From assembly GCA_005765155.1 (NCBI GenBank), contig VCCP01000004.1, positions 806,001 to 870,000 of the forward strand: a stretch of 64,000 nucleotides of DNA, written 5' to 3'. Of this stretch, positions 29,069 through 41,231 are shown one piece after another. Numbering within the stretch: the first letter of the stretch is position 1; each line of letters begins with the position of its first letter. The notes below the pieces were generated by a model. The model was not told the DNA's origin. It searched no databases and worked only from the letters and a program-made list of their open reading frames with translations. The DNA is from Zelopaecilomyces penicillatus. Taxonomy: Eukaryota; Ascomycota; Sordariomycetes; Hypocreales; Pseudodiploosporaceae. Position numbers and translations under genes: made by a program.

Positions 29069-30856
29069 TTGTGAAAGAGGTGGAACGAGGAAAAGCGAAA
29101 GGCTGATAGGAAGATGCTTGATACCCACCCAGGAGGAGGCCCGCTAGCTCTGAAAGAAATGCATTGGGTCAGCGTGAATAGACTTGATTGGACAAACAAA
29201 TAGACCAGATCAAATGATGATTTTAGATCGGCAACATGGATTATGTATTGCTCGCTTGGCTGCCGGGATATATTCTCCGTGCCATAATCTTACACCAAAT
29301 GCATTAAACGTATGATGTGAGGCATCCTACATAAGTAGATTCTTGGCAACGAATCTCCAAATACCTCCTACGTAAACTATGGGTGTTGCGTCAAACAGCA
29401 GCAACGGCACGGGCCGTGTATGGCGCAAAGGCAACGAGAACATATAATTAGTCCAAATTGGACACTTCTCCGCCCTAGGATAATGTTACGTTTTGATACA
29501 GGCAACAATGGCTGGCGGGAAGAGTTCGTCAATTCATCGGCTTCAGCCCTACGGCAAGTGTGGGGCCGCTAAAGATGGGTAATTCGATGGCGGACTCCAG
29601 CGGTTGAGATCCAAGACAGCGAGGCAATGGATGAAACGAAGCATATTCACACGTCCGATCATGTTGAGATTTGTTTATATCTTTTTAACAGGTGATTTGG
29701 TAAAGTCTACAAAATCCTAGATGAGTCTGGTCAACTCCACACAGCCGTCCTAGAAGTTTTGCTGCCTGCGGAAACTCATCTTGTCAGAAAATACTCCGCC
29801 ACTGCCAGGAGGAATCCAGGACGCAACCACCAACCCGGTGAGCGAGTTTCTTCCCGCCATGGATCGATCTCACCTCAGCCCATGGAAAGGGATTCGCCCA
29901 AAAGCTACCCACGTTTTGCCAAGTCACAATAGAAAGGGAGGGGGGTTGCGTGACGTCGTTTTGGGGGTGTGGCGGCTACAGAGATTTGATCTGTGGTTAG
30001 AGCGACAAGCTATTGGCCATGGATCGGGTCTGCTGTGGACAGTGGACAGTGGAGGTGGAGGGGGGGGGCAAAGGTTCCTGGAACGTGGTGGCGGCGGGGC
30101 TGAGAAGGTAGTGGATTATTAGCGATTCGCTTCAGTACACGAGCTGCCCTGTGCCGAGACTGGTAATCCACTGGCACTCCCCTAAAAATAATCCCCCACC
30201 ATCAAGATGGGCCTCCAAATAACTCCCTCCGAGTACAGGCTGTGCAACTGGCGCACCATCAGCTCACCTGCTTCGGCATCTCGGTATGCCGAAGGAAGCA
30301 GCCAGAATAGCATCAATTTGAAGCGACTTCAAAACAGAATAACGAGGTGCGCAAGGCTCGTGAGGCTGATTTTGTCTACAGCCTGGGATGGCAATGGCCA
30401 ATTGGTGTCGATGTCCTGTCCTAGCCTTCTGCCAAGCGGGCTTCTCCATGCCGCCTATCACACCAGGGACCCTTCCTGCCCTGCCGTCTAGGACTCTCTA
30501 GTGGCAACTGGCAACCCAGGCGATTGTGACACACTGACAACCACCCAACTAAGTACAATATATGGAACCAACCCGGCCAACCAGCCAACATACATAACCG
30601 ACCCCATCCAGCTGTCGACCATCTTCTGCGCCTTTGTTCTCCAGCATTGCTTTTCATCACCAAGCGTGCGTGTCACTGAGTGTGTGTGTGTGTGTCTGAT
30701 CTCCGACAAGTCCACTCGCTTTTGATCTCGGTCCTGCCTCTTGCATCGTCCAAGTCGAAGCTTCTCATCTCCAAAAAGATTCCAACGTCGCCAACCAACC
30801 CCTCATCTGCGGACAACTCTCCTCCCCTCCATCTCCTCCACCCAACGCCGCTCATC
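29069..30856. other. Intergenic before MAP kinase gene
   Basis: A 1.8-kb gap. The last 250 bp are CT-rich and contain (TG)8 at 30681-30696, fitting a long 5' leader for the MAP kinase. Open frames on both strands are short and look random. Confidence 0.55.
30681..30696. repeat. (TG)8 microsatellite in MAPK leader
   Basis: Eight TG units about 160 bp upstream of the MAP kinase start codon, likely inside the 5' UTR. Confidence 0.8.
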
Positions 30857-32571
30857 ATGGCGGACCTTCACGGACGCAAAGTTTTCAAGGTCTTCAACCA
30901 AGACTTTGTCGTCGACGAGCGATATACCGTCACCAAGGAGCTTGGCCAGGGAGCATACGGCATCGTCTGGTGAGTTACGCCATCTGTCTACAGCCTCGCA
31001 TCCTGTCTTTCCCTGTTGCCCTGCGTTTTGCAGCTCCCCGCTCTGCTGTCCTCGGTCGCCTCATGTCCGACTTCTACCCCGCCATGCTAACCTCCAGTTC
31101 CCCGCATGTGGGAGCGACACGACAATAGTGCTGCCGTTAACAACCAGACCAACGAAGGCGTTGCTATCAAAAAGGTCACCAATGTCTTCAGTAAGAAGAT
31201 TCTCGCCAAGCGCGCGCTGCGCGAGATCAAACTGCTGCAGCACTTCCGCGGCCACCGCAACGTGAGTCGACTCCCCACGTCATAGAGCACCTCGTGCTTC
31301 AAAGGTGCCTCCTGTGACACACAGTCGTCGCCGTTTCACCAGAGTCGCTTTGGCTTGCTAACACAAATGGCTCTCTATAGATTACCTGTCTTTATGATAT
31401 GGACATCCCCCGACCGGATAATTTCAACGAGACATATCTATACGAGGGTTAGTTCCACACACATACCGTATCTGCTGAGACCTGTCATGTTTCACTCCAC
31501 ACATGCGCACATAGAAAACAGTCTCGGGGGTGTGACCTGCATAACTAATATTGAGATATAGAGGTGATGGAATGTGACCTTGCCGCCATTATCCGCTCCG
31601 GCCAACCTCTTACCGACGCTCACTTCCAGTCGTTCATCTATCAGATTCTGTGCGGGCTCAAGTACATTCACTCTGCCAACGTTCTCCACCGCGACTTGAA
31701 ACCCGGAAATCTGCTTGTCAATGCAGACTGTGAGCTGAAGATTTGCGATTTTGGTCTGGCTCGAGGCTTTTCTATGGATCCAGAGGAAAATGCTGGATAT
31801 ATGACCGAGTATGTCGCCACTAGATGGTATCGAGCCCCCGAGATCATGTTGAGCTTCCAGAGCTATACGAAAGCCAGTACGTTGACACCAATATGCTTTG
31901 ATGAACATGGTTCATTTATTTTATGGCCCAACTAACTTGCCGTAGTTGATGTGTGGTCCGTCGGTTGTATTCTCGCTGAGCTTCTTGGTGGACGTCCGTT
32001 CTTTAAGGGTCGCGACTACGTCGACCAGCTCAACCAAATCCTGCACATCCTTGGAACGCCCAATGAGGAGACTTTATGCCGCATCGGCTCCCCTCGTGCT
32101 CAGGAATACGTCCGAAACCTTCCTTACATGCCGAAAAAAGCTTTCCCCAGCCTCTTCCCCAATGCCAACCCGGACGCTCTCGATCTCCTCGACAAGATGC
32201 TGGCTTTCGACCCTTCATCGCGTATTAGCGTAGAACAGGCACTTGAGCATCCTTATTTGCACATCTGGCATGATGCTTCAGATGAACCAGATTGCCCCGC
32301 TACGTTCAACTTTGACTTTGAGGTTGTTGATGACGTCGGTGAAATGCGAAAGATGATTTTAGATGAGGTTATGCGATTCCGACAAATTGTGCGAACTGCA
32401 CCATCCGCCGGTGGCCTAGGTGGTCAACATGGACAGCAGCCAGGACAGGTGCCCATGCCACAGAATAACGGCCAGTGGAAGGCCGAGGATCCACGACCAC
32501 AAGAATACCTGGGATACGCCAATGGTCTTGAACAGGACCTCCAAGCTGGCTTAGATGCTGGCAGGAGGTAG
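30857..32571 (+). CDS. mps1: Cell wall integrity MAP kinase, Slt2/Mps1
   Basis: Terminal kinase of the cell wall integrity cascade (Bck1-Mkk1/2-Slt2), acting in cytoplasm and nucleus. Exons 30857-30969, 31129-31261, 31381-31447, 31562-31876 and 31946-32571 give 417 residues, the expected length. Seen in order: glycine loop GQGAYG, VAIKKV with the ATP-binding Lys, HRDLKPGN with Asp149, DFG with Asp167, activation loop MTEYVATRWYRAPE with Thr186 and Tyr188, and the C-terminal common docking region DEPDCPATFNFDFE. All splice sites are GT-AG and all junctions fall inside conserved sequence (GIV-C-AAV, HRN-ITCLYD, LYE-E-VMECD, TKA-I-DVWSVG). The C-terminus is Gln/Gly/Pro-rich. Confidence 0.97.
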
Positions 32572-33659
32572 TTCTTGTGTGAAAGGTCTTTTTATGAAAA
32601 CATATTAACAAAACAATATGAATGATTCATGGGTGGAAAGCACGGATCCAAACGGAAAGTGATTTTCGGCTTGTGTGTCGCTGGTGACGTACTATCAATT
32701 TTGGTGTTTTTATTTTGGATTAAACTCCTATCGGCACTTGAGAAAAGCCAAAAGAGGAGGAATAGCGTCTGTGGGCGGAGAGAAGGCAAGCAAGATTGTG
32801 AGGCCGCTCTATAGCGATATATGGACACTATATTAATTACAAAGGGAGGTGGTCCCATTCCTCTCTTTCCACAAGTTGATTGCAAGAGTAATCTTGGACC
32901 TCGTGAATTGATCCTCTGCACCTCTGACGTTAAACGAAAAGCTGAGGCCCCATATTTTTGATAACAGATGATATCCGTTACTGATTGTCTTTTTATTCCA
33001 TTTAATTCAACATGTCGTTCATATTACATAATAGTCATACGTACTTTTGTGTCCAGTTGATTCCGTTCCCACTCTTGCAGATTGGATATATCACCAATGA
33101 GGAGCTCCAATTCGGCGGCCGTATCACCTCTATCCATCTATCTCTCTTTGTATCTCACATAGCTAGACCTTGCTCGAGGGCTGAACCACCAAAGCTCTCA
33201 ACACTGTAGTCACTGTTCTCCTCACGACAAGTAGAATATCCTTGTTGCCTAGAGTAAGATCCAATATCTTAGAAGAATCAATGAGATAGGAAAAACCGCT
33301 TATATCACTACATAAGAAACGTATCACGGACAAGATATCATCCTTAGCTATTGGATAAATTCATCATTTTTATGCATGAAAATATATAGGGTCCGTTAAA
33401 TACAACATATATACCGGTGATTAGACCAAATTGGCGTCAAACACACAGCAAGTCTAAATGAACAACTCAGTCCCTAGTGCTCCTATGACTCCATCCAAAA
33501 AAACTCCCCAGGAGTCAGAAATGACTTCCTGCCATCCCAATCGACGTAGACACATAAACGTTAAATAAGACAATAAACAGTTGGATCAAAACAAAATAGG
33601 CCAAGAACTGAAAAGAGAAGCAAAAATGACTCAAATGTGTCGCAAGGTGCACTTTTCTT
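32572..33659. other. Convergent spacer
   Basis: A 1.1-kb AT-rich spacer between the 3' ends of mps1 and the DUF3455 gene. No gene recognised. Confidence 0.6.
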
Positions 33660-34505
33660 TTACTCGTAGACCCAGTAGGCAGCTGTGTAGCTTGTGCTGT
33701 CCTGGCCAGCACGCTTGGCACATCCGTGGCTGTTGCCCCCAGCAGTGGAGACACGGTAGACGTAGCGAGCACCGACAGATTCAGGTCTGGACCTGAGAGC
33801 GAGCCAGGGAACAGTACCAGTGCCCATGGGTCCGATGTCAGCTTTGGCAGGTGCTGGTACACCAGCATCCTTGGCTGCGAACAGGTTGATCTCGCCATCG
33901 TTGATGTTGAAGTTGGGGACGCCATCCTTGGTGAAGATGTGGTGTCCAAGGAAGGGGAATGGCCAATATCCCTTCACATAGAGAGGGGCATCCCGAGGGA
34001 AGGGCTTTGTGGCAGATGCACCTGGAGCACTGGGTTCGACGCGGTCCTTGAGGGTTGGATCAAAGTTGAGAGGCACCTTGGCATTTCGGATCACATAAGA
34101 AGTGAGATTGTCCCATTTTTCTTGAGAAAGGGATCCGAAGCCTTGTTTGGGATAGAGATTGGTGATGTCGTAGAGCATCGCAAGGGCACCGGTTGCGGTA
34201 GGGGTGGCGCCGACACTGGCACAGGTGTAGTTCTGGATGCCGAAACCAAGAGCAATGTACTTGAGCTTCAATCCTTGTGCTGGTGCTGGAAGTTCCGAAG
34301 CTAAAACTATTTTGTTAGTTACCGTGCCCCGACCTTAATGACGTAGCATAGGATGAAGTGACTTACCACCGCCAGTCTTGGGTAGAACGGGTGGCGAACG
34401 TGATGATTGGCAGGAGATGCCGGTCGACGCGCCGCCATTGGCGATGATGGGCGATGCCAGGGACAGAGCCGCTGAGGCGAGAAGGAGCAAGGACTTGGCG
34501 AGCAT
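33660..34505 (-). CDS. Secreted DUF3455-family protein
   Basis: Minus-strand exons 34505-34367 and 34300-33660 give 259 residues. The first 18 residues (MLAKSLLLLASAALSLAS) are a signal peptide. The mature part matches what I know of DUF3455: QGLKLKYIALGFGIQNYTC, ATGALAMLYDIT, the central GHHIFTKDGVPNFNI and the C-terminal GGNSHGCAKRAGQDSTSYTAAYWVYE. Old databases often label this family malate dehydrogenase, without basis in the sequence. No catalytic motif is visible and its role is unknown; fungal members are extracellular or cell-wall linked. The intron (GTAAGT to TTTTAG, 66 nt) lies just after the Ser/Pro-rich N-terminus. Confidence 0.85.
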
Positions 34506-35226
34506 GATGAAGTGCGTTGTGTATGAGAGTGTGAGAGAGAGAACTTGGCTGTTGGTTGGTTGATGTGAGATGCAGATCTTCTTCTGAATCTGGATAAAAT
34601 GTCTTTGAGGGAGATGTCGAGCAGATATATAACTGCGGGATCTGGAAAAAGACTGGCTAGGCAAAGCTGACGGATGATAAGAATAGAAATCGATTAAATA
34701 GGATGGTCAATAAAATGGCCGAGTGGGTGGGTGGGTGGCCAGGTGGTGGTGGAGTATCCGCTCCGGCGCTTAGGAAAACTCGGCGGCGTGCAGTAGTGTA
34801 TTGGAAAAGTGGCCGATGGCTCACAGAACGAAGCGCGAGCAAAGTTCAATGGTGCGAGTTTGATGTTGTAAAGCTGAAAGCCGAACAGAATGAGTGTATG
34901 GCTAGAAGAAAAAAGAAGTTTAAGAATGGGGAAAGATGTTGCTTGCTTTGGTGAGACTTCTCGGGAACCAAGGGCGGAAGACCCCAGGGTGTTTATACTC
35001 GACGATGCCCCTCGAGATTGACATGCGCTTGTCGAAATGGGCACACATCGTTAGACATTCGGCCGCCTGGCCGGACAGCCATGCGTCCCCCATCCACTCC
35101 GCCCATCCCATTCATGTCTCCCCTGCAACCTGGCCACCGGGGCGCCATACAAGTCAGGACAGGGGCCTGGTTGAAAAGTACTCAGACGGAAGTACCTGCC
35201 TGTAGGTGCGTGCGGCCCTCTGCGTT

Positions 35227-35257
35227 GAGCGAGCGAGCGAGCGCGCGTGTGTGTGTG
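35227..35257. repeat. (GAGC)n followed by (GT)n
   Basis: Four GAGC units run into a short CG/GT repeat. This is a simple tandem repeat in intergenic DNA. Confidence 0.7.
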
Positions 35258-36232
35258 GGTAATCAAAGTTAGCACTACCACTGCGGGAGAGCGTCGAGCA
35301 ACCCAGCACCAACCTTGTCGGTTAACTGGTGTCACCCAGGATCGACTGGAACACCCGTGGCCAAGCTCATCCATTCCATGCCGTTTGCTCTCCCCTCCTG
35401 AAGTTGAGAAGGGGTTGGGGGTCCGGATTTGTCCCCACCGAGCTCTGCCTGCTCAACGGTAGTCTGTGCAAAAAGCCAACCCAGAGTGAGAGATGAGGCT
35501 ATTCTTGGGGTGCGCAGATTCCTGCACCAAGGACAACTCTCAATCATGCTACTTCTTTCTGACCGCAGTAATTGAGACTTTGAGCTCGGTTGAGCCTTCA
35601 TCCGTGAGGCGTTGATTGTTTCCCGTCATAGTGCTCATTGCTAAATTACGGGCAAGGGGGGTTGAGACTTTCTCCCATCGGAAAGGCCCACTCCGGGTCA
35701 GCATTTGACGCAAATTTTAGAACATTGAGCACCATCAGCATGTTCGTCCCCCCGATCCTCCCGCTGGGAGGGACACCGGCGTTCCTCCATTGCTTTTGGC
35801 AAAAGAACAAACGGACAACGGCGCAAAAATGTCACAGGCTACTGACACCTTTTCGAGTTAGCCCCAGAGTTGAGGCTTTCATAGCCTTGTAATGCGGTAA
35901 CAGCCATGGGGCCGGGATCAGGTAATAGACCCTACAAAACTCAAAACACTTTGGATTGGCCCTGATCCGTTCTACTTGATGTCGACGGAGCAAACACACT
36001 ATTAGACGACGTTTGGCTGCTTCACCCCGCGCATCCACCGAATAGCACTGACTGCGAAGAAGAAACCATGTGGTTCCGTGCGCTTTCCATCCTTCGGTCG
36101 AGTGCACGGCGCACAGAGCAGTTTCCCGTTAGGAAGTTTCGACATCTGCAACCATCCCAGCATGCAGAGCAACCACACACACACACCCCTCAGAAGTTTG
36201 GTTTGAATGGAAAAGGTGTTGGTCTCTTCCTA

Positions 36233-36253
36233 GTCGCGCTTAAAATGCGCGAC
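36233..36253. repeat. Perfect 7-bp palindrome, GTCGCGC-N7-GCGCGAC
   Basis: The arms GTCGCGC (36233-36239) and GCGCGAC (36247-36253) are exact reverse complements around the AT-rich spacer TTAAAAT. It may be a protein binding site or chance. Confidence 0.5.
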
Positions 36254-37787
36254 CAAAGGTAACAGACGAATCGCTGGCTGCGTATTACCCCGCTCAAGCG
36301 ACAAATATAGCCTTTCGACAGGGTTGTTCAAGTCGAGGAGCTGAGCTGAGTGGCGGGTTTGGCGGGGCCAGCCTCTCAATTTTGGCGCGCAGAAGCAGAG
36401 CGACGCCGACTTCCGCCTTGGTCCTGCAGGTAATAACATGGGGAAGACGCAACATGGTTGCAAACGCCGGTTATGAGGATGACTTCTCGTGCGTGGTTCT
36501 CACGTCATTAACCTGCGCCTTACAATGGAGTAGACTAGGCACCACATGGTATGATCAGCAGCTTCTAGCATCTTGCCGTTAAGGATGCAGTTCGTTTCAA
36601 CCCTTACCTACGAACGCTCAGAGGAATCTCAAACCAATAGCACACGCAGTGGAGCCAGTTTGGTTGCTTTGAGCGCACTACCCTGGTCTTCTCGCCCTAT
36701 CCACCATACCACCACACCACCTCTCAGTGCGGTGGTAGCAAGCTGCGGTAAACTAACAAGATCAGCACGCCCATTGTCCTGAAACGGCAAAGAGAGTCTA
36801 CGGATGGCTTCCGGGTGGTTGGGCCACATGTTTTTCTCGCCTGACTGCAAAGCGGCTCCACCTGTAACTGGTATTACTGGTCAATATGGCAGAATTCGCA
36901 CGGGAGGCATGTAACCAATTCTTCATCGTGGCTATCGAAACGTTATACCTAGTGGGCTTTGTGAAGTGATAGTGATGGCCGATGGATCGAGCCGGATGGG
37001 GCCATCCGTTCACCTAGACACGCAGGTGAAGTACCACTTCAGCACGGCATGCAAATTATAAAGCGCCTCTGTCTCAGGGTCCAATATCGCATCGCCGCAT
37101 TCGAGGTACTGTTCCTGTTGTTGGTCATCCCCCTGCCATGTAGGAGTGGTGCTCACTGTCCATAGTCGACATTAGGGTGCTTCATGTGTGTCTGATCCAT
37201 TCGGCCGGTACGGGGTAAATATGCTGTTGCTTGAGCAGATTGCCGATCCTGCAAAGACAACGAGTTCTCTGCCTGTAAGCGCAGTTGGATCAACATGCTG
37301 ATCGTAATGATGAGTAGGCTGACATTTGCACAGCCCAACTCATCAGAATGTTAGTTTATTAGTAGTAGGTTAAAGAGCAGTCAGAGGTAAGATAGATTAC
37401 AAAAGTCTGAACAAAGCCTTTGCAAATGCCTCGATACTGATCCCATAAGAATTTCCCTGTAAGCAAAGCGACCTTGAAGAGCACAGATGCAGAAGTTGTC
37501 ATGGCAGAAACTGGAGCAGCGAGGAAGGTGCACCGTGCAACTACAAACTGCCCAACAGCCAAATCTGCAGCGGTCATCGGCCTCCTTCTGGCAAGTGCAT
37601 CCCATGTCACGTTTCCTATAATACCCACTCAACAATTGCGCACAGTTGCCCGCACAGTCGTCGCAACTTGCACCACCCACCTCCATTTCACGATTGACGA
37701 TAGACGATCCGGGTCGACGACCGATGGATGCCGTCCCAAAAGAGGAGCTGGTCACGGCGCGATGGCAGGTCTTGGTGTTTCGTTTCG

Positions 37788-37835
37788 TTCCGTTTCGTTC
37801 CGTTTGGCTGGACTTGGTTTGGTTTCGTTTCGTCT
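37788..37835 (+). repeat. TTCGTTTCGTTCCG-type degenerate repeat
   Basis: Overlapping units of TTTCGTT and TTCCGTTT recur over about 50 bp. It is low-complexity DNA; open frames across it on the plus strand read as Phe/Arg/Ser-rich and are not convincing. Confidence 0.6.
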
Positions 37836-39655
37836 GCCCTTGCAGACCTGCAGTGGTTCGGTTTCAGACACCGTTATTCAGTGTGCACTGACACTTGGGA
37901 CGACACACCTGCCTCAAGCCCGCCTGTCGCTCTGTGGATATTAAGGCACAGCACCATTGAAATGTATGGTATGAGTAAGGCTGAGGGGTCAACGGGTGCT
38001 ATATTATTGCCGTCGCTAGTTGCAAACTTGGCTGGCAAGCGCTCGGTCATAGATCCGAGCCCCTCCCCCATGGAGACTCTCTCTTTCGTTTCATGAGACT
38101 TGTCTATCGAAATCCAGCCGAATGTGGCACAGAATCCGACCACAAAATACCAACACAAGCTGGTCTGGATGCATTATCAACCACAGATCATGACCTTACC
38201 TTCTCCACGCCTCTGCCAAGCTTGTCCAAGATACTCCCAACGTGTAACACCCAAAATCCCTGGCCACCCTCCTAGCTGACAGGGCCTACACATGGACCAT
38301 GGCTCCGTGCTACATGTGGCCAGCCAACAACGACGAGAATTCAAAACACGCACCAACGTCTCGATCCGCAATCCCTTCCAGCTCATTATCAGTGGCGTAT
38401 TCTTTTCCTCCACGCTCTGGCGCTGAAACCGAAAACCTACCCCCAGAAAACAATTATATGCAATAGTTTCACGTTTCCAGAAGAACGCCACTTTACTCAG
38501 GCCCATCCCGTCCCAGCCCACCCCCGCCGTGCCGCAGCCCGTGAAACTTGCAGCACTCCAGCCCGCCCGCGCGCCCACCACCCATCGACGGGAGCCAAAA
38601 AAGAGCGGGTTTGAGAGAGTATGAAGACCCTTCAACGCCAAGGAGCCAAGAGATATAGTCTCCCCTCTCTCGGCGGCAAAAAAGTATTTGCCTCATCTCA
38701 ACCACATGCGCAACCGCATCCGCCGTGGCGTAGACGCGCCATCGCGCCAACGCATAGGATTTAGGCGACGACGCTATCTAAACCAACGGCCACAGGATCA
38801 AGCCTCCTGCTAGATATGGTCAAGAGGTATGGGGGAGGTACAGCATTGTATCCATAGTACAGCTTGTGCTGCTAGCCCGGCCTCGATGCGGCCTGCTGCA
38901 AGATGTAGGTAAGCTACCTTAGCAGGAACGGCAAGTTGGCTATTAGCGGGCAACAAAACCAACTTTAAAATAGCTTTCACAGGGAGAGAGAAAAGGCCAG
39001 TTCATTTGCTTCCTGCACATGATAACGTTCAAATGCATGTTGGTTGTTCATGAAGGGTACGTGGCAATGCCTTTCTGGACTACCGCCGCTGACGATCGGG
39101 ACGTCCGCTTCAAGAACCAACATGCATTTGCCCAAAAGAAACTGGGTTGCCCGCCTTCCATGGGTTTACTTACCTGCCTGCCTATGTTGGATTTGTAACC
39201 CGAACAGCCGGTATCTGCCTCGTCTGCGGTGTGTGTATATTTCTGTGTGTTGTGTGAAATGGTTTCTGGCCAAGTTCCAAGTCAACCTGCACGCCCTCTC
39301 AAATGTCCTTCTGAAGAAGCGTCACAACACGTCTTCTGCAATCCCGTATCACCTTAGAGTGGAGGTGAGGTTAGTGAGCTGCGGTTATCTCTGAGTTTGT
39401 CCCAGCTCCATTCTCCGGTTTATACATCGCTCACAAAGGAACGCCAGGCTCCATATGCTCCATTATGGCACAGCTCTGGGGCCTACGCAGAGATCATTCC
39501 TTGAGTCTCTCCACCTAAATTGTTGTCGTATAATTGCTTGCTAGTCTTGGGTATAGTTTAATCATACAAAACCTTAATTTTGAATTCTTCTTCAGTAAAC
39601 GCCGGCATCAAAGCTCCTGTGAAACATCGACATTCAACTCCTACCATACCCTCCA

Positions 39656-41231
39656 TCAGTTTCCTGAAGCTTCCCCTCTTATGGTCCCAATCCGTAACTT
39701 GAGCGCAGCTTGTGCCTGCTCAATCTTTTCCAGTTCAAGTATTCGTTGTCTTCGTTTCTCCAACTCCTCGTGTTCCTTCATGAGCACTGCCATCTCCTCC
39801 GGACTGAGCTCCGCTGCTCTCTCAGAGACCAAAGGTGGTGGCGGTGCTGCCACGGCATGTGTGCCAGGCATAATGAAGACTCCAGTATCTGGCCCTTCGT
39901 CTACAGTCGAGAATATCGGCCCTGGTTCTATAGGTTGGCCTGCACCGCCCACCTGTTTGCGTGCGATTTGAGATGAAAAGGGTTGTTGTGTGCCATCCAT
40001 CTCGGCTGGTCTGGACTCCGGGGACAACTCGCTGTAGGGTGATCTATCTTGGCCATGCAGCTTCGAAACAGCTCCAGTAGTTGGGTGATAGTTTGACCAT
40101 GTCTGACCGGCATCCAACTCAGAACCTAGAGCCCCCCTGTGTGGTGGTGGGCTGTGACTAGGCAACTCGACCTTGTCGCCTTTTTCGTAGCCGAGGAGAG
40201 CAGGAGGGGGCGGTGTTGGTACTCCAAGCTCAGATCCAACAACCGTGGGCGAGACTGTCGTGCTGTGACTTGGCATCTCGTACCGCCCGGTATTATCCAC
40301 CTCTGCCATCCCTGGATGAGGCATTCCAGAGGGTGTATTCGCATCGACTGGCGCATCGCTATTCCTTTTCGCTCGGCGCGTGCGCCAGAAGAGAAAGCCA
40401 ACCGCTCCAAGAATCAGCAAAACACCGAGTGTTACGCCGATACCAATTCCTGCTTTTGCACCTGACGAAAGTCCTCCGCTCTTAGTACTACCAAATTTGG
40501 GGAATTCCGTAGGTCCATTTGCTTCGCCATTCCTCCCAGACTGCGTTTGTGTCGGTCTTGCTACGGGGGGGACCGTTCCTGATACAGAATTGCCAGGAAG
40601 CAGGCCAGAAGAGGCTTGCCGCGCTTTAATCGCCCCCGCGGTTCCCAATGGACCGATCGCGCCGCCTCGAAGGAGGTGATTTGTAGGATTGGCACCAGGA
40701 TAGAGAGGATGCGTGGGGAAAAGCGAAAGGTCGGTCTCGGCCCAGCGAACCTGAATCATCGGTGCCGTCTTACTATAGGAATATGCCATTGAGATGTGCA
40801 TAGTGGCACACATATAGCCCCTGCCGTGTCATTGTTAGCAGCGTATTATCATCATCAAACTTCGCAAGTCGGTCCTGTCTTGAGGAAGCCGACTAGTTCA
40901 TCGCTTGAATAGCCTTCGCACGAGTGTTCGCATACTTAGGGACGCATTGAATGGCCGTCTCAGTCGCCTCGACAGGTGGTCCTTGCTTGCTGTTCCATCG
41001 AAAACAACCAGCAGTATAACCCGAGGGACAAATAGCAGGCGAGTAGTATCCCACGGATGACCACCAATACTGTTCGAATCCTGGTGGTGCACACTTGTCT
41101 CGCACCTCTGGGTTCCTCTGGAACTGATCATTGAGGAAGTTATGGCCGCATGGGAATGGGAAGGGCGTTGTCATAGCGGCTGCCGGAGTAACACCATGAT
41201 GAACGGTCGCGGTGCGGGCTTGTAGCCACAT
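39656..41231 (-). CDS. Single-pass membrane protein with Cys-rich ectodomain
   Basis: Minus-strand exons 41231-40936 and 40820-39656 give 486 residues. The N-terminal part (about 1-110) has a Cys pattern and the stretch YYSPAICPSGYTAGC, which I associate with a large fungal class of putative surface sensors. A Ser/Gly-rich stalk follows, then a strong transmembrane helix at about 222-244 (AGIGIGVTLGVLLILGAVGF) and a basic stop-transfer RTRRAKR. The cytoplasmic tail is Pro/Ser/Gly-rich and ends in a charged helix, likely coiled coil (MKEHEELEKRRQRILELEK). No cleavable signal peptide is visible, so either the start is incomplete or the helix alone directs insertion. Function unknown. The 115-nt intron (GTATGC to GGCAG) restores CVPKGYMCATM. 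Confidence 0.8.

Larger units (their letters stand above)
34506..39655. other. 5.1-kb region without a credible gene
   Basis: The largest gene-free stretch of the window. Open frames exist on both strands but overlap one another and show no domains or signal peptides. Contents seen: a GAGC tetranucleotide run joined to GT repeats (35227-35257), a hairpin GTCGCGC/GCGCGAC (36233-36253), and a T/C/G-rich repetitive patch of TTCGTTTCGTTCCG type (37788-37835). The left end must hold the promoter of the DUF3455 gene. It could contain non-coding transcripts or be a long regulatory region. Confidence 0.6.

Noticed and set aside
37381..37755. Cys-rich minus-strand frame, possible small effector
   Set aside because: About 14 Cys residues in 60 looked interesting, but there is no signal peptide, all three minus frames are open here, and the plus-strand frame is equally long. 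The T/G/C-rich low-complexity DNA explains it.
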